This document shows, one piece after another, positions 1-9,075 of a stretch of 31,869 bases of DNA. The notes beneath the pieces are model-generated. The model was not told the DNA's origin. It saw only the letters and a list, made by a program, of their open reading frames with translations, and made no database searches. Positions within the stretch are counted from its first letter, which is position 1. Every line of letters begins with the position of its first letter. Origin of the DNA: Isotricha intestinalis (Eukaryota; Ciliophora; Litostomatea; Vestibuliferida; Isotrichidae); assembly GCA_023807065.1 (NCBI GenBank), contig JAJJLU010003777.1, positions 1-31,869 on the forward strand, written 5' to 3'. The translations under genes and the position numbers were made by a program.

Positions 1-88
1 CTTTATGTTTATTATGAAGTATTTCTATTATTCCTTCCCATTTATTTATATTGTTTTCATCTTTTAAATTTGATAATTCTATTTTCAT
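1..88 (-). CDS. 5' end of a gene running off the left edge (partial)
   Basis: Reading leftwards from an ATG at 86-88, 29 codons stay open to the window edge. The peptide begins MKIELSNLKDENN and contains KWEGIIEILHNKHK, a charged composition like the other proteins here. The frame is closed by TGA about 13 codons upstream of the ATG with no other Met between. No domain can be named from so short a piece. It could be chance, since open frames are short in this AT-rich sequence, but the Glu/Lys/Trp content suggests real coding. Confidence 0.4.
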   Translation of the reverse strand, partial: MKIELSNLKDENNINKWEGIIEILHNKHK

Positions 89-220
89 TCTACTTAAATT
101 TGTTTTTACTATTGAAAAAATAGTTCAGTAGTAAAATATAAAATAATTTAAAAATATTAAATTTATTTTTACTATTAAAAACTATTCAAACTATTAAAAA
201 CTATGCATTAAATTTTTTTT

Positions 221-1573
221 TTATAAAAAATCTGCATTAGCTTCATTTAAAATTTGATAAAGCATTTCTGCAATATATCTAGTTTTAAAATCTTTATCTC
301 TATTTTTATCAGCATGTAATTCTCTCATAGCTTTTTTATAATAGCTTCTAACTGCAGTTTTATCATTAACTAATTTTTGCATTGGTGGAGTTTCTAAATT
401 AGAATGAGTCCAAACTTCATGAAGAGTAGTAATTAATAATAATAAATTTTTTTTTTCATTAACTCCCATAATCCACCTATTAATAATTATATTAACTCTA
501 TTTTTTATTTCATCTTCATCTAAATTATCTGGAATTTTATCAATTTCATTTAAATTTGAACCAGTGAAATCATGTACAGGTTGTTGATTTTGAGTATTTA
601 TATTATTATTATCATTTGGAATATCTGAGGAAAAAACTCCTTGTAAAGTAAAATTTATTTTAGGTTGACTTTGATTATTTTCATTTGAAGTATTATTCAT
701 ATTATTATTATTATTCATATTATTATTATTATTATTCATATTATTATTTAAGTTCATATCATTCATTTTACTAAATATATCTCCCCAATCATTATTAGTA
801 AAGTTTTGTTGAGTTTGAGAAGTTGGATTTGGACTTTTAAATTGATTGTTATTATTATTGTTTATGAAGTTTTGATTGTTCATATTAAAATTATTTAAAT
901 TTGGGCTTTGACTCATATTAAAAGAAGGATTTTGCATATTATTATTACTAGTTTTTTTTTTATTTAAAGAATTTGGAATAAATGTATTCTCTTGATTTGG
1001 TTGCATTGTACTTGAATGTTTAAAAGTTTGATTTTGATTAGAATTATTTTGATCATTCTTTTCTTTAAAAGTTTCCCCGATATTACCAAAAGAAATAGAA
1101 TCTGGAATTATAAAATTATCTGTTGAATTATTATTCTTATTTTCATTACTATTAATATTTGGATTATTATTATTATTATTTTCATTTAAAAATATTAAAT
1201 TTTCCTTATTTTTATTTTCATTAGATTTTTTAATAAAAACATCATTATTCTTAAAATTGATATTAGTACCTTTAGGTAATCTAAGAGCTTTAACATATAC
1301 ATTACCATTATTATAAACAGGAATTGTTGCATTTGGAGGAAAATCAACCCATCCTTTCACTCCTCTATTTTTATCATCTAAAAAAAATCTTAAATAAAAA
1401 GAAAAATAATTTTGTAAAGGAAAGTTATCATATACTGTTTTTGCTTTTACGTCATTTAAATTTACATATGATTCTGGTAATATAAATAAATTTGGATTTG
1501 AAATTGATTCCCATTTATCGTTTTGAATATAGTAATTTACAAAAATTTTATATTTCTTTGATTGCTTTGACAT
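221..1573 (-). CDS. DIX-like/auxilin-type J-domain protein, left paralogue
   Basis: 450 residues from the ATG at 1571-1573. A longer frame to 1588 would begin with TTG and is not conserved in the paralogue, which starts at the same MSKQ. Residues 1-110 match the DIX fold in pattern: a VNLNDVK strand-helix step, then GVKGWVDFPPNATIPVYNNG and VYVKALRLP, as in Dishevelled/Axin DIX. The middle (about 120-340) is Asn-rich and disordered, with Met-Asn repeats. The last 95 residues resemble the auxilin/GAK J domain (YYKKAMRELHADK, IAEMLYQILNEAN). Auxilins recruit Hsc70 to strip clathrin coats. The J motif reads HAD (His420) instead of HPD, so Hsp70 stimulation may be altered or lost. A clathrin-uncoating role is inferred from the C-terminus; DIX implies self-polymerisation. 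The right paralogue lies at 26185-27597. Confidence 0.85.
   Translation of the reverse strand: MSKQSKKYKIFVNYYIQNDKWESISNPNLFILPESYVNLNDVKAKTVYDNFPLQNYFSFYLRFFLDDKNRGVKGWVDFPPNATIPVYNNGNVYVKALRLPKGTNINFKNNDVFIKKSNENKNKENLIFLNENNNNNNPNINSNENKNNNSTDNFIIPDSISFGNIGETFKEKNDQNNSNQNQTFKHSSTMQPNQENTFIPNSLNKKKTSNNNMQNPSFNMSQSPNLNNFNMNNQNFINNNNNNQFKSPNPTSQTQQNFTNNDWGDIFSKMNDMNLNNNMNNNNNNMNNNNNMNNTSNENNQSQPKINFTLQGVFSSDIPNDNNNINTQNQQPVHDFTGSNLNEIDKIPDNLDEDEIKNRVNIIINRWIMGVNEKKNLLLLITTLHEVWTHSNLETPPMQKLVNDKTAVRSYYKKAMRELHADKNRDKDFKTRYIAEMLYQILNEANADFL
691..751. repeat. ATT/CAT trinucleotide tract encoding Met-Asn repeats
   Basis: Runs of ATT interrupted by CAT encode Asn runs punctuated by Met on the minus strand, inside the disordered linker of the auxilin-like gene. 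The equivalent tract in the paralogue (26653-26770) is longer, so this is an expanding or contracting coding microsatellite. Confidence 0.8.
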
Positions 1574-1639
1574 TATGGATTTAAGCAAATAAAAATAAAT
1601 AAATTATTATAATTATAAATAATTTAAATTTTCTTTTTT

Positions 1640-2363
1640 ATTATCAATTGTTATTACCAAAATTAATCTTTACTCATTTTAACTATTTGATTTTTGTATT
1701 AGGATTATTAAAGGATAGATTATTTAATATATATTAATAATTGTTTCTCTCCATTATCAATATATTAATTTAAAATTACTTTATATTTTTATTGTGAATT
1801 AATATTGTTTATTTAACCTTCTTTAAAATTGATACTTTTCTAATTTCTTTATTAAATTTCAAAGAAAAGGTTCTTTATAATTTAATTTTCTTGAAATTCA
1901 TCTTCTCCAGATAAATTTTATAATATATTCAAATGAATAATTTTAATTTTATCATTGTTTGAAATTTATCTAATTAATGAATTTAGGTCAATTTTCAGAC
2001 TTTGATTTATTATATTTTTTATTTCATTATTACTGATAATTAATAATCCATTTAAATATTTGAGATATATATTATTATCATTATTTATAGTTTAAACTCT
2101 ATTAAACTATTCTTTTAATAATCTTCTCTTTTGCATATTATATAATCTTCTTTTCAAAAATAAATAAATAACACTAAATTTCAGGAAAAAATAAAGATTG
2201 ATTAAATAATCTATCATTCAAATGTTAAATAAAATCTTAACCCAACATCATATTTTCTTAAATTATCTATACTTGTATTATATTCCAAAAAATTGAATTG
2301 TTCATTGTGTATGAATTTAATTAGATTATCTTCATTCAAAAAATACTATTAACTTTTTTCCCA
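1640..2363 (-). pseudogene. Decayed PI-PLC X-domain gene (relic of the gene at 27668-28981)
   Basis: Positioned exactly where the right block holds an intact PI-PLC. Patches align in order: 1735-1770 with the segment near 27780-27810; 1858-1960 with 27975-28080; 2050-2130 with 28310-28400 (both contain ctctattaaac); 2270-2310 with 28810-28860 (both contain ttccaaaaaat); 2315-2363 with 28925-28980. The relic is several hundred bp shorter than the 1314-bp gene, so large internal deletions have occurred. The ATG at the ancestral start is destroyed (the site reads ATTGGG) and no frame stays open. Lipase function is certainly lost from this copy. Confidence 0.85.
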
Positions 2364-2438
2364 ATTATATTTTTTAACTAAAATTTTTAAAAAATATAAA
2401 ATTTAATTTTTAATATAATAATTTCTTATAAAAATAGT

Positions 2439-3257
2439 TTAATTTCCTTCTATTTTTTTTGACATAGCTTGGAAAAAGCACATTTTAATCAAAATAAACA
2501 AACCAATTTGAATTAGTAAAACAACACCACAAATAATATATTTCTTAGTAGAATCAAAATTTTGTAATTCTTTCCAATAATTAACAACAAGTAAAGAAGT
2601 AGAAGAGAAACAAGCATAACTTAATACAATCCATTGTAAAATATTAACATTAGAAACACAGAAAATAACAGCAGGAAGAAAAACAGAGAAAGAATAACCA
2701 TAAGTACAAATTACATTAACAAAATTTATAGAACTTCCAAAAGCCTTCATTAAGAATGTTAATAATATTGGTAAACCAAAACCAATAAAATATATTATTG
2801 CTGCTGCAGTTGGAATAAAGTCTTGAAAAAAATTTTTCTTATTCTCTTCATTTATTCCTTTAAAAAATATTGTTAAACTTCCACATGATGCAATTGTTAA
2901 AATTAATGTTGTATAAATCCAAAAAGGACCATATAAATCAGGATTTTTTTCTGTTGTTTCTTGAAATTTATGATTAAATGGTATTAATGAATATAAAAAT
3001 CTTTTATAAAAATCATCTGAATTAATTTGGAAATATTTTTTAAGAAAATCTAAGCAACACAAGTATTTTTCTATCCAACTTTTTGTAAAAGATTCTGTTG
3101 CTGATTGTACTGCATTTTCACCTATTTTTTGCTGAATGTTTTCTATTGATGGAGTTTTATTTTCATTTTCTATATGATCATTTGATATACTTGGATTATC
3201 AGCATTAATTTGAATGTTTTGATTTTGAAGATCTGAATTATCTAAAGTCTCTGACAT
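2439..3257 (-). CDS. YIPF1/2-like (Yip1-family) Golgi membrane protein
   Basis: 272 residues. The first 100 are hydrophilic and cytosolic. Residues 107-113 read DLYGPFW, the hallmark just before the first membrane segment of Yip1-domain proteins of the YIPF1/2 (Yif/Yip) group. Five hydrophobic segments follow (about 112-132, 147-170, 176-200, 206-226, 240-260), with TYGYS at 185-189 in the second half, another family feature. These proteins sit in Golgi/ER membranes and act with Rab GTPases in vesicle traffic. The gene lies 83 bp from the coiled-coil gene upstream. Its duplicate at 29150-29835 is dead, so this is the only functional copy in the window. Confidence 0.85.
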   Translation of the reverse strand: MSETLDNSDLQNQNIQINADNPSISNDHIENENKTPSIENIQQKIGENAVQSATESFTKSWIEKYLCCLDFLKKYFQINSDDFYKRFLYSLIPFNHKFQETTEKNPDLYGPFWIYTTLILTIASCGSLTIFFKGINEENKKNFFQDFIPTAAAIIYFIGFGLPILLTFLMKAFGSSINFVNVICTYGYSFSVFLPAVIFCVSNVNILQWIVLSYACFSSTSLLVVNYWKELQNFDSTKKYIICGVVLLIQIGLFILIKMCFFQAMSKKIEGN

Positions 3258-3340
3258 TTTTTATTTTTAAATTTATTTAGATTTTTTTTTTTTTGTTTGA
3301 AAAAAAATATTATTATATATATATTTATAATTTATATATA

Positions 3341-4882
3341 TTATTTGTAAAAAAACTCATCTATCACTTTTTCTGCATTATAATATGGGATATATTGTTT
3401 ATTTATATATGAATAATATTTCATATTTTTATATAAAGAATTTGAATTATTTTTAGTATTATTTTTTTTTATTTTATTTACTATTTTATATTTATATGAT
3501 AAAGATTGATTGTCAATTGAATGAATTTCTTTAGTATTTATAGAATTGTTATTATTATTAAAATATGAATGGTTATTATAATTTTTGGAATTATTATTTC
3601 TCTCAGTTTTCATTTGAGGTTTAGGAAAAAATGAACTATAATTTCTTGTATGTCTATTAGTATTACTTATTGTATTTAATCTTCTTTCTAATTCACTAAA
3701 AGAACGTAACATTTCTCTTTTTAATTCTCTATTATTTGCTTTATTATATAATCTTTTAGAAATTGAATCTATTTCATTTTGAGTTGCTTTTCTATATCTT
3801 TTCTTCATTTCTTTTACTAATTTATCTTCTTTATCTTTTTGTTCTTTTATTTTTTGACTTCTTAATAGTTCTAACTTTTTTTCTTTTTCTTTTAATTTAG
3901 TTACTATTTTTTCTTTGTAATTATCTTCGAATTTTCTTTGATTAAATTTAATTTTTTTTCTCCCTGAATCATTATTATAAAGTTTATTTGCTAATTGGTT
4001 ATTATGATTTACTAATTCAATTCTATTTTTTGCTTCTGCTCTTCTATTTGAATCTTCAATTAATCGATTAAATATTATTATCTTTTCATTTTCTGGAATT
4101 TTTCTTTTTGCTTTATTTACCATTAAATCTATAATTTTTTCTTCTGTTTGTTTTTTGACAGAATAAAACTCCATTCTTTTTAAAAATTGTTTTTCTTTTG
4201 GTTTACAATGACTATAATTTTTAAGTGCTTCATATGCTAATGTTTCTGTATTATATTGTTCATATTTATTTAATTTATTTGATATATTTTTCTTTACTTC
4301 TTTTTCATCTTTTAATTTACTTAAATTTTTTTTAAAACCTTTTTTATTTCGTTTTTGTTCTTCTATTTGTTTTAAATTTGAATTTGATTTATGATATAAA
4401 TTATTTTCTGAAATATTTTTATTTTCATTTGAGAAATTTTGATTAACATTTTTCAATTTATTTAATATAATATTATCATTCATTATTATTTCTTTATTAT
4501 TGTTTTTCTCAAAATTACTATTGGAAATATTTAATTCAAAATGTTTATCTTTTGTTACTTTACAATTACTTTGTAATTTAGATGATAATAAATTTTCATT
4601 TAAATTTATTTGATTATTTTTTAATTTATTTGCTAATCTAATTTCTTCATCACTATTTTTTATATTATCTATATTTATTATCTTTAATTCTTCTAAGTCA
4701 TTGTAATTCTCTTCTTCTTTTTTATTTTCTATTAAACTCCCTTTTATAGTTGTTCCCATATTTTCTTCACTTTGAAGAGATGTAATTGATTTTAAAGAAG
4801 GAGTTTTTTTATTAATTTTATCATTTATATTTTTTCTTTGATCAAAAATACTTTTTATAACATTTTCATAATCTACATCCAT
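3341..4882 (-). CDS. Coiled-coil protein of unknown family, left paralogue
   Basis: 513 residues, Lys/Asn/Glu-rich, with no domain I recognise. It shares with the right paralogue (29925-31502) an N-terminal stretch around SLKSITSL and SEENMGTT, a central helical core (about 205-400) including RMEFYSVKKQTEEK, IFNRLIEDSNRRAEAKNRI and KEMKKRYRKATQNEIDSISK, and an exact C-terminal tail YIPYYNAEKVIDEFF. The core has high heptad and charge content, suggesting long helices or coiled coil; the linkers between the shared blocks are Asn-rich and diverged. No membrane segment or signal peptide is seen. A cytoskeletal or scaffold role is plausible but only a guess. Confidence 0.8.
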   Translation of the reverse strand: MDVDYENVIKSIFDQRKNINDKINKKTPSLKSITSLQSEENMGTTIKGSLIENKKEEENYNDLEELKIINIDNIKNSDEEIRLANKLKNNQINLNENLLSSKLQSNCKVTKDKHFELNISNSNFEKNNNKEIIMNDNIILNKLKNVNQNFSNENKNISENNLYHKSNSNLKQIEEQKRNKKGFKKNLSKLKDEKEVKKNISNKLNKYEQYNTETLAYEALKNYSHCKPKEKQFLKRMEFYSVKKQTEEKIIDLMVNKAKRKIPENEKIIIFNRLIEDSNRRAEAKNRIELVNHNNQLANKLYNNDSGRKKIKFNQRKFEDNYKEKIVTKLKEKEKKLELLRSQKIKEQKDKEDKLVKEMKKRYRKATQNEIDSISKRLYNKANNRELKREMLRSFSELERRLNTISNTNRHTRNYSSFFPKPQMKTERNNNSKNYNNHSYFNNNNNSINTKEIHSIDNQSLSYKYKIVNKIKKNNTKNNSNSLYKNMKYYSYINKQYIPYYNAEKVIDEFFYK

Positions 4883-5125
4883 TATAATTAAAAATTTTTA
4901 AATTTGTTTTTATTATTAATATTAAAATATTTTTATCTAATAAAAAAAAAGAATAAAAATTAAAAGTTTAAGAATTATAATAATAAATGAAAAATAACAA
5001 AATATATTTAAATATATATAATGGAAAAATGTTTATATTAATTGCAAATATTTTAATTAAATAAATAAATCATCATTAAGCCCAAACATTATTACACATT
5101 AATATAAATCATAAAAATTAATCTA

Positions 5126-7297
5126 TCACTTTTTTTTGAAATAAAATGTGTTTAATAATTCTTCTAACTTATTTTTTTTTAAAGGTTTATTAACCTCTTC
5201 AACAATACATTTAATATTTTCTAATTGTTCAAGTAAATTTTTTTCAATATGAGCAGAAACAATAATAATTTTTAAATCTTCATTAATTTCTTTATTATCA
5301 ATCATATCTTGAATTTTTTTAGCAGCTTCTAAGCCATTCATAATTGGCATCATCATATCTAAAAATATTAACTTATAATATTTTTTATCACAAGAACAAG
5401 ATAATTTTTTTTTATTTAAAATAGCATCAATACATTCTTGTCCATTTGTGCTTGTATCACTTTCAATTTTAAATTTTTTTAACATATTTTTAATAGTTGA
5501 TAAGTTAAAAGTTTCATCATCACATAATAAAATATCATTACATTTACAATTAATATTATCGTTATTTATTTTTCTTTCAAATGTTGAAAATTGAGTTGTT
5601 TTATTTTCATCTTTATCATTTAAAGCTTTTTTAGCTCTTGATGTTGTTTTTATACTTCCTCTTTTTAAAGAAAAAAAAGAATCATTGAAACTATTATTTT
5701 CAGTTTCATGATTAAAAGAATTATTATTTCTTGTGTTTATTGATGGTAAAGATAAAAAGCAACTTTGATATGTATTAAATTCATTTGGTAAATTTATATG
5801 GCTTTTTGTTTTTAAGTCTTTTATATTTGTTAAATCTGAAAATGAAGAAATAAAAGAATCTTCATCATTAATTGAAATCTTTTTTATAAATAAATTATTT
5901 TCTTTATTCTTTTTTACCATTGATTCATCAAAGATAGATTCAGATTGACTTTTCTTCTCATCAAAATCATTTACAGTTATATTATATAATTGAATTGCAT
6001 TGAAAGAATTATTTAAATTTCCTTTTTTTACAAATAAACATGAATTATCAGATTCTTTTTGTATATTCACTGATAAAGTTCTATTTATTGCATTTAATGT
6101 ATTTAATTTATGTGATGGACTAATTTCATCTAAAATTTCAATATCTTCTTTTTCAACAGTAAATGGTATAATTAAAGTAACAAATTTATCATCATCTTCA
6201 TCATGGATTTTAAATTTTATATTCATAGTTTTACTCATATTTATTAATATTTCTTTTGTCATTTCTTCTGTTTGAACTGTTTTTGAAAAGTCAAAATCTT
6301 TTTTAAATTTAAAATCTATATCATTATTTATTTTATTTTTCTTTTTATTTGGACTTGGTTCTTTTTTTTCAAAAATAATTTTTAATTTATTTTCTGGTAT
6401 TACGAAGTTTATTATATCAAATCCACTTTTTTTAGGAACTTTATGATATAATAAAAGGAAAATTCCCCTTAAAAAATTATTTAAATATTTTTCATTTGTT
6501 TCAATGAATTTATCACTTAAAGTTGCAAAATCTTTATAGTATTTTATTTCTTTATATTGAAACATAATTGAAAATTGTTTTAAAATTTTATTAAATTGAT
6601 ATTCTAAATTAATTTTTGAATTTAAAGGTACTTTTTTATTATTTGCTAATTCGAAATTAAGTCTAAAATACCAAATAAAATTTTTAATAAATACTTTTAT
6701 TAAATGAACTAATAAATTAATTTCATTATTTCTAATTTTATTTTCATAATTTTCATTTAATTGTTCATTATTTTCATAATAAAGTTGATTTTCTTCTACA
6801 ACATTTATTAAGGCATTTAAAGGATTATTTAATTCATGATATAAAGTTACAATATATTGATACTTTAAACTTTCAATTAAATTGTTTTGAATATTTTTTC
6901 TTTCATCACTATAATTATCAATACATAAATAAATATCTTTTTTAATTATTTTTATTTTTACATAAATCATTGTTAAAGGAGAAATAAAAGTTCCTACTTT
7001 AAAATTTGAAAGATGATTATCATCTAATATAATATTAATTAAATTTATTTCACTTATTTTATTATTTTCCCATTTTTTGAATTCTTTTAATCTTTCTTTC
7101 AAAATTTCTCCATTTAAAATTCTTGGTAAATCTAATAATGATGAAGCATATGAATTTACATTTTTAATTTGCAATTGATTATCATTTTCTTTTTCTAAAA
7201 TGATTAACCCAATAGGAAAATTATCAAGCTCATCTTCAAATTTATTTTTTTTTACCTTAATAAAATAATCAAATGTTTTTTTTTTAATTGTAGTCAT
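5126..7297 (-). CDS. Hybrid histidine kinase with C-terminal receiver domain
   Basis: 723 residues. Residues 20-80 look PAS-like (FPIGLIILEKENDNQLQIKN). His154 sits in an H-box-like TLYHELNNPLNALI, the phosphoacceptor helix. The following region (about 180-390) should be the ATP-binding domain but lacks clear N and DxGxG boxes, so kinase activity is doubtful. A linker rich in Ser/Asn covers about 400-580. The receiver domain is about 588-723, with acidic pair Asp593-Asp594, phosphoacceptor Asp647 (FLDMMMPIMNG), Ser681 (VSAH) and Lys704 (NKPLKK), all as expected for a working receiver. CxC pairs precede and interrupt the receiver. There is no obvious membrane span, so it is probably cytosolic. 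It stops at TGA and is divergent from the CAP/EF-hand gene. Confidence 0.85.
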   Translation of the reverse strand: MTTIKKKTFDYFIKVKKNKFEDELDNFPIGLIILEKENDNQLQIKNVNSYASSLLDLPRILNGEILKERLKEFKKWENNKISEINLINIILDDNHLSNFKVGTFISPLTMIYVKIKIIKKDIYLCIDNYSDERKNIQNNLIESLKYQYIVTLYHELNNPLNALINVVEENQLYYENNEQLNENYENKIRNNEINLLVHLIKVFIKNFIWYFRLNFELANNKKVPLNSKINLEYQFNKILKQFSIMFQYKEIKYYKDFATLSDKFIETNEKYLNNFLRGIFLLLYHKVPKKSGFDIINFVIPENKLKIIFEKKEPSPNKKKNKINNDIDFKFKKDFDFSKTVQTEEMTKEILINMSKTMNIKFKIHDEDDDKFVTLIIPFTVEKEDIEILDEISPSHKLNTLNAINRTLSVNIQKESDNSCLFVKKGNLNNSFNAIQLYNITVNDFDEKKSQSESIFDESMVKKNKENNLFIKKISINDEDSFISSFSDLTNIKDLKTKSHINLPNEFNTYQSCFLSLPSINTRNNNSFNHETENNSFNDSFFSLKRGSIKTTSRAKKALNDKDENKTTQFSTFERKINNDNINCKCNDILLCDDETFNLSTIKNMLKKFKIESDTSTNGQECIDAILNKKKLSCSCDKKYYKLIFLDMMMPIMNGLEAAKKIQDMIDNKEINEDLKIIIVSAHIEKNLLEQLENIKCIVEEVNKPLKKNKLEELLNTFYFKKK

Positions 7298-7403
7298 TTA
7301 TTATATTATTTAATTCTTAATACTTCTTTTTTTTTAAAACAATTTTTGATAATTTAATTTTAATATGTTAATTTAATTAAAAAATAAAGAAAATATTTAA
7401 AAA
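7298..7403. promoter_or_regulatory. Short divergent intergenic region, candidate bidirectional promoter
   Basis: Only 106 bp separates the ATG of the histidine kinase (minus) from the ATG of the CAP/EF-hand gene (plus), so both promoters must lie here or inside the coding sequences. It is almost pure A/T; no specific motif is recognisable. Confidence 0.4.
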
Positions 7404-8498
7404 ATGAGTTTTGCTGATCACATAATATCAGAAATAAATAAATTTCGCATTAATCCAAAATCAATTCAGCAAAGACTTCAAATATTTAAATTAGGTTTAT
7501 CCCGTTTAAGATCATCTGATCCATTTTTAAACGAAATTCAATTATTTATAAATGAAACAAATAATATGCTTCCAATGAGACCTTTACATAAAAATAATAT
7601 ATTATGTAAAGTAGCAAGAAAAGAAATAGAAATATTTGCAAATAATGAAGAAATGTATGATAAATTTTTATATGGTAATGAATTAAAAGGAATAATACCT
7701 GATTATTATTTAAAAGAAAATTGTGCTTTAATTGCAGATGTAGGAGCTGATGAAGCAGGAACATTTGTAAATAAAATATTAGTAAATAAAATAGATAAGG
7801 ATAAAATAGGAAGAAAGTATTTAACTCAACCTAAATATACTCAAATAGGAATTGCCACTGCTGTTAAAAATTCAGAAAATTATATTTTAGTTATATTAGC
7901 TGAAAATCAAGCTAAAATGAAAAGTAATATACCTTTACCTGAAGGAGATTTAACTGAATTAAAACAAGCTTTTGATTTTTTTGATATATATAAAAGAGGA
8001 GAAATTTATCCTAAAATTGTATTAGAAAATTTAATTGGATTAGGTTATGATAAATCCAATCCTCAATTAGTTGATATTATTGAAGGTTTTTTAAGAAATG
8101 ATAATGATATTATTGATTTTCCTATTTTTGCTAATCATATTGTAAGGGAAATTAATGATAAAAGAACTAATGATGGTTTAAGAATTATTTTTGAATTATT
8201 TGTTGATGATAAAAATGAGGATACAATTTCTATTTTAAATATGAAAAAAATTATTACTGAATTAGGAGATGAAAAAGCTCTTAAGGAATTAAATCATATG
8301 TTGAGTTTTAAAGATAATGCAAATGCTAAATTAACTTTTAACCAATTTTATCATTATATGAAAAGAACTTATGCTAGTGATGAAATTGCTTCTAAAGTTC
8401 AAAAAATACAAAGAATGTTAGGTAAAAATCCTTCTAAATTACTTGAAACTATTATTGAAACTAATGAATCTTCTGATAAAGGAAGTAAGGATAAGTGA
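7404..8498 (+). CDS. CAP (SCP/PR1)-domain protein fused to an EF-hand module
   Basis: 364 residues, ending in TGA. Residues 5-170 have the CAP pattern: helix IISEINKFRINPKS, then KENCALIADVG, then YTQIGIATAV and YILVILAENQ. Residues 185-335 resemble a calmodulin/centrin lobe pair starting TELKQAFDFFDIYKRGEI, but the loops (DIYKRGEIYPKI, DDKNEDTISILN) lack the acidic position 12, so calcium binding is doubtful. There is no signal peptide, so it is intracellular, unlike most secreted CAP proteins. The C-tail (about 336-364) is Lys/Glu/Ser-rich. CAP domains elsewhere bind sterols or lipids or act as proteases; the usual His of the cavity is not evident. A calcium- or partner-regulated lipid-binding role is inference only. 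Confidence 0.75.
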   Translation: MSFADHIISEINKFRINPKSIQQRLQIFKLGLSRLRSSDPFLNEIQLFINETNNMLPMRPLHKNNILCKVARKEIEIFANNEEMYDKFLYGNELKGIIPDYYLKENCALIADVGADEAGTFVNKILVNKIDKDKIGRKYLTQPKYTQIGIATAVKNSENYILVILAENQAKMKSNIPLPEGDLTELKQAFDFFDIYKRGEIYPKIVLENLIGLGYDKSNPQLVDIIEGFLRNDNDIIDFPIFANHIVREINDKRTNDGLRIIFELFVDDKNEDTISILNMKKIITELGDEKALKELNHMLSFKDNANAKLTFNQFYHYMKRTYASDEIASKVQKIQRMLGKNPSKLLETIIETNESSDKGSKDK

Positions 8499-9075
8499 TT
8501 ATTTAAATATATGTAAAATATATTTTTTTTTAATTATTTTTAATTATTAGGATTTTAGTTATAAATTTAAATAAGATTTACATTTTTCCATTTTTTGAAA
8601 ATTGAATTGAATATTCAATTGACCATAATTTTAAAAAATATAATATTTAATATGTTTTTTGAATTAAAAAAACAATATGTGATCACTAATAGACAAAATG
8701 TAATATAAAAGTTAATTGATAATAAAAATATGAATTAAATAGGAAAAAATTAAATAATAAAAATATACCCTTTTTAATTTATATTTCCAATTCAAACATT
8801 ATTATCTTATTTTCATTATTATTTTATAATAAATACTAAAATTTAAATCTTCATCCGAAAAATATTTTTTAATTCCAAAACAAATTATAATATATCTTTA
8901 TTTTATTTTCTTCTTTTTTTTAGTAATAAACACATAATTATTATTAAAATTATAATAAATAAATTAAAAGAATATTAAACAATTGATATTTAAAACATTA
9001 ATCAATCAATAAACAAACTTTTAATTTATTAAATACAATTTAATATATTCAATTTTGTGGTTCATGATTTTTCAT
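8499..9075. other. Gene-free AT-rich interval
   Basis: No coding signal on either strand. It contains a 16-nt perfect palindrome at 8605-8620 centred on AATATT. Otherwise only A/T homopolymer tracts are seen between the CAP/EF-hand gene (+) and the ZZ-finger gene (-). Confidence 0.5.

Larger units (their letters stand above)
221..4935. repeat. Left copy of a four-gene segmental duplication
   Basis: This interval and 26185-31560 carry the same four genes in the same order and strand: auxilin-like J protein, PI-PLC, YIPF-type protein, coiled-coil protein. Similarity ends just past the auxilin-like stop codon on the left and fades about 50 bp beyond the coiled-coil gene's start on the right. 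In this copy PLC is a relic and the other three are intact. The copies are direct repeats about 26 kb apart. Confidence 0.88.

Noticed and set aside
691..751. Regular ATT/CAT repeats that might be taken for an array or a centromeric satellite.
   Set aside because: They are in frame inside a coding sequence and encode Asn/Met repeats.
1574..1588. Five-residue N-terminal extension of the left auxilin-like protein.
   Set aside because: The extended frame would begin with TTG and the paralogue starts at the downstream MSKQ, so the ATG at 1571-1573 is taken.
6000..6275. Open plus-strand frame opposite the histidine kinase, and similar Phe/Leu-rich frames opposite the hydrolase, the EF-hand gene and the CAP genes.
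   Set aside because: They lie inside well-supported genes on the other strand and have the Ser/Phe/Leu/Ile-rich composition expected of antisense shadows.
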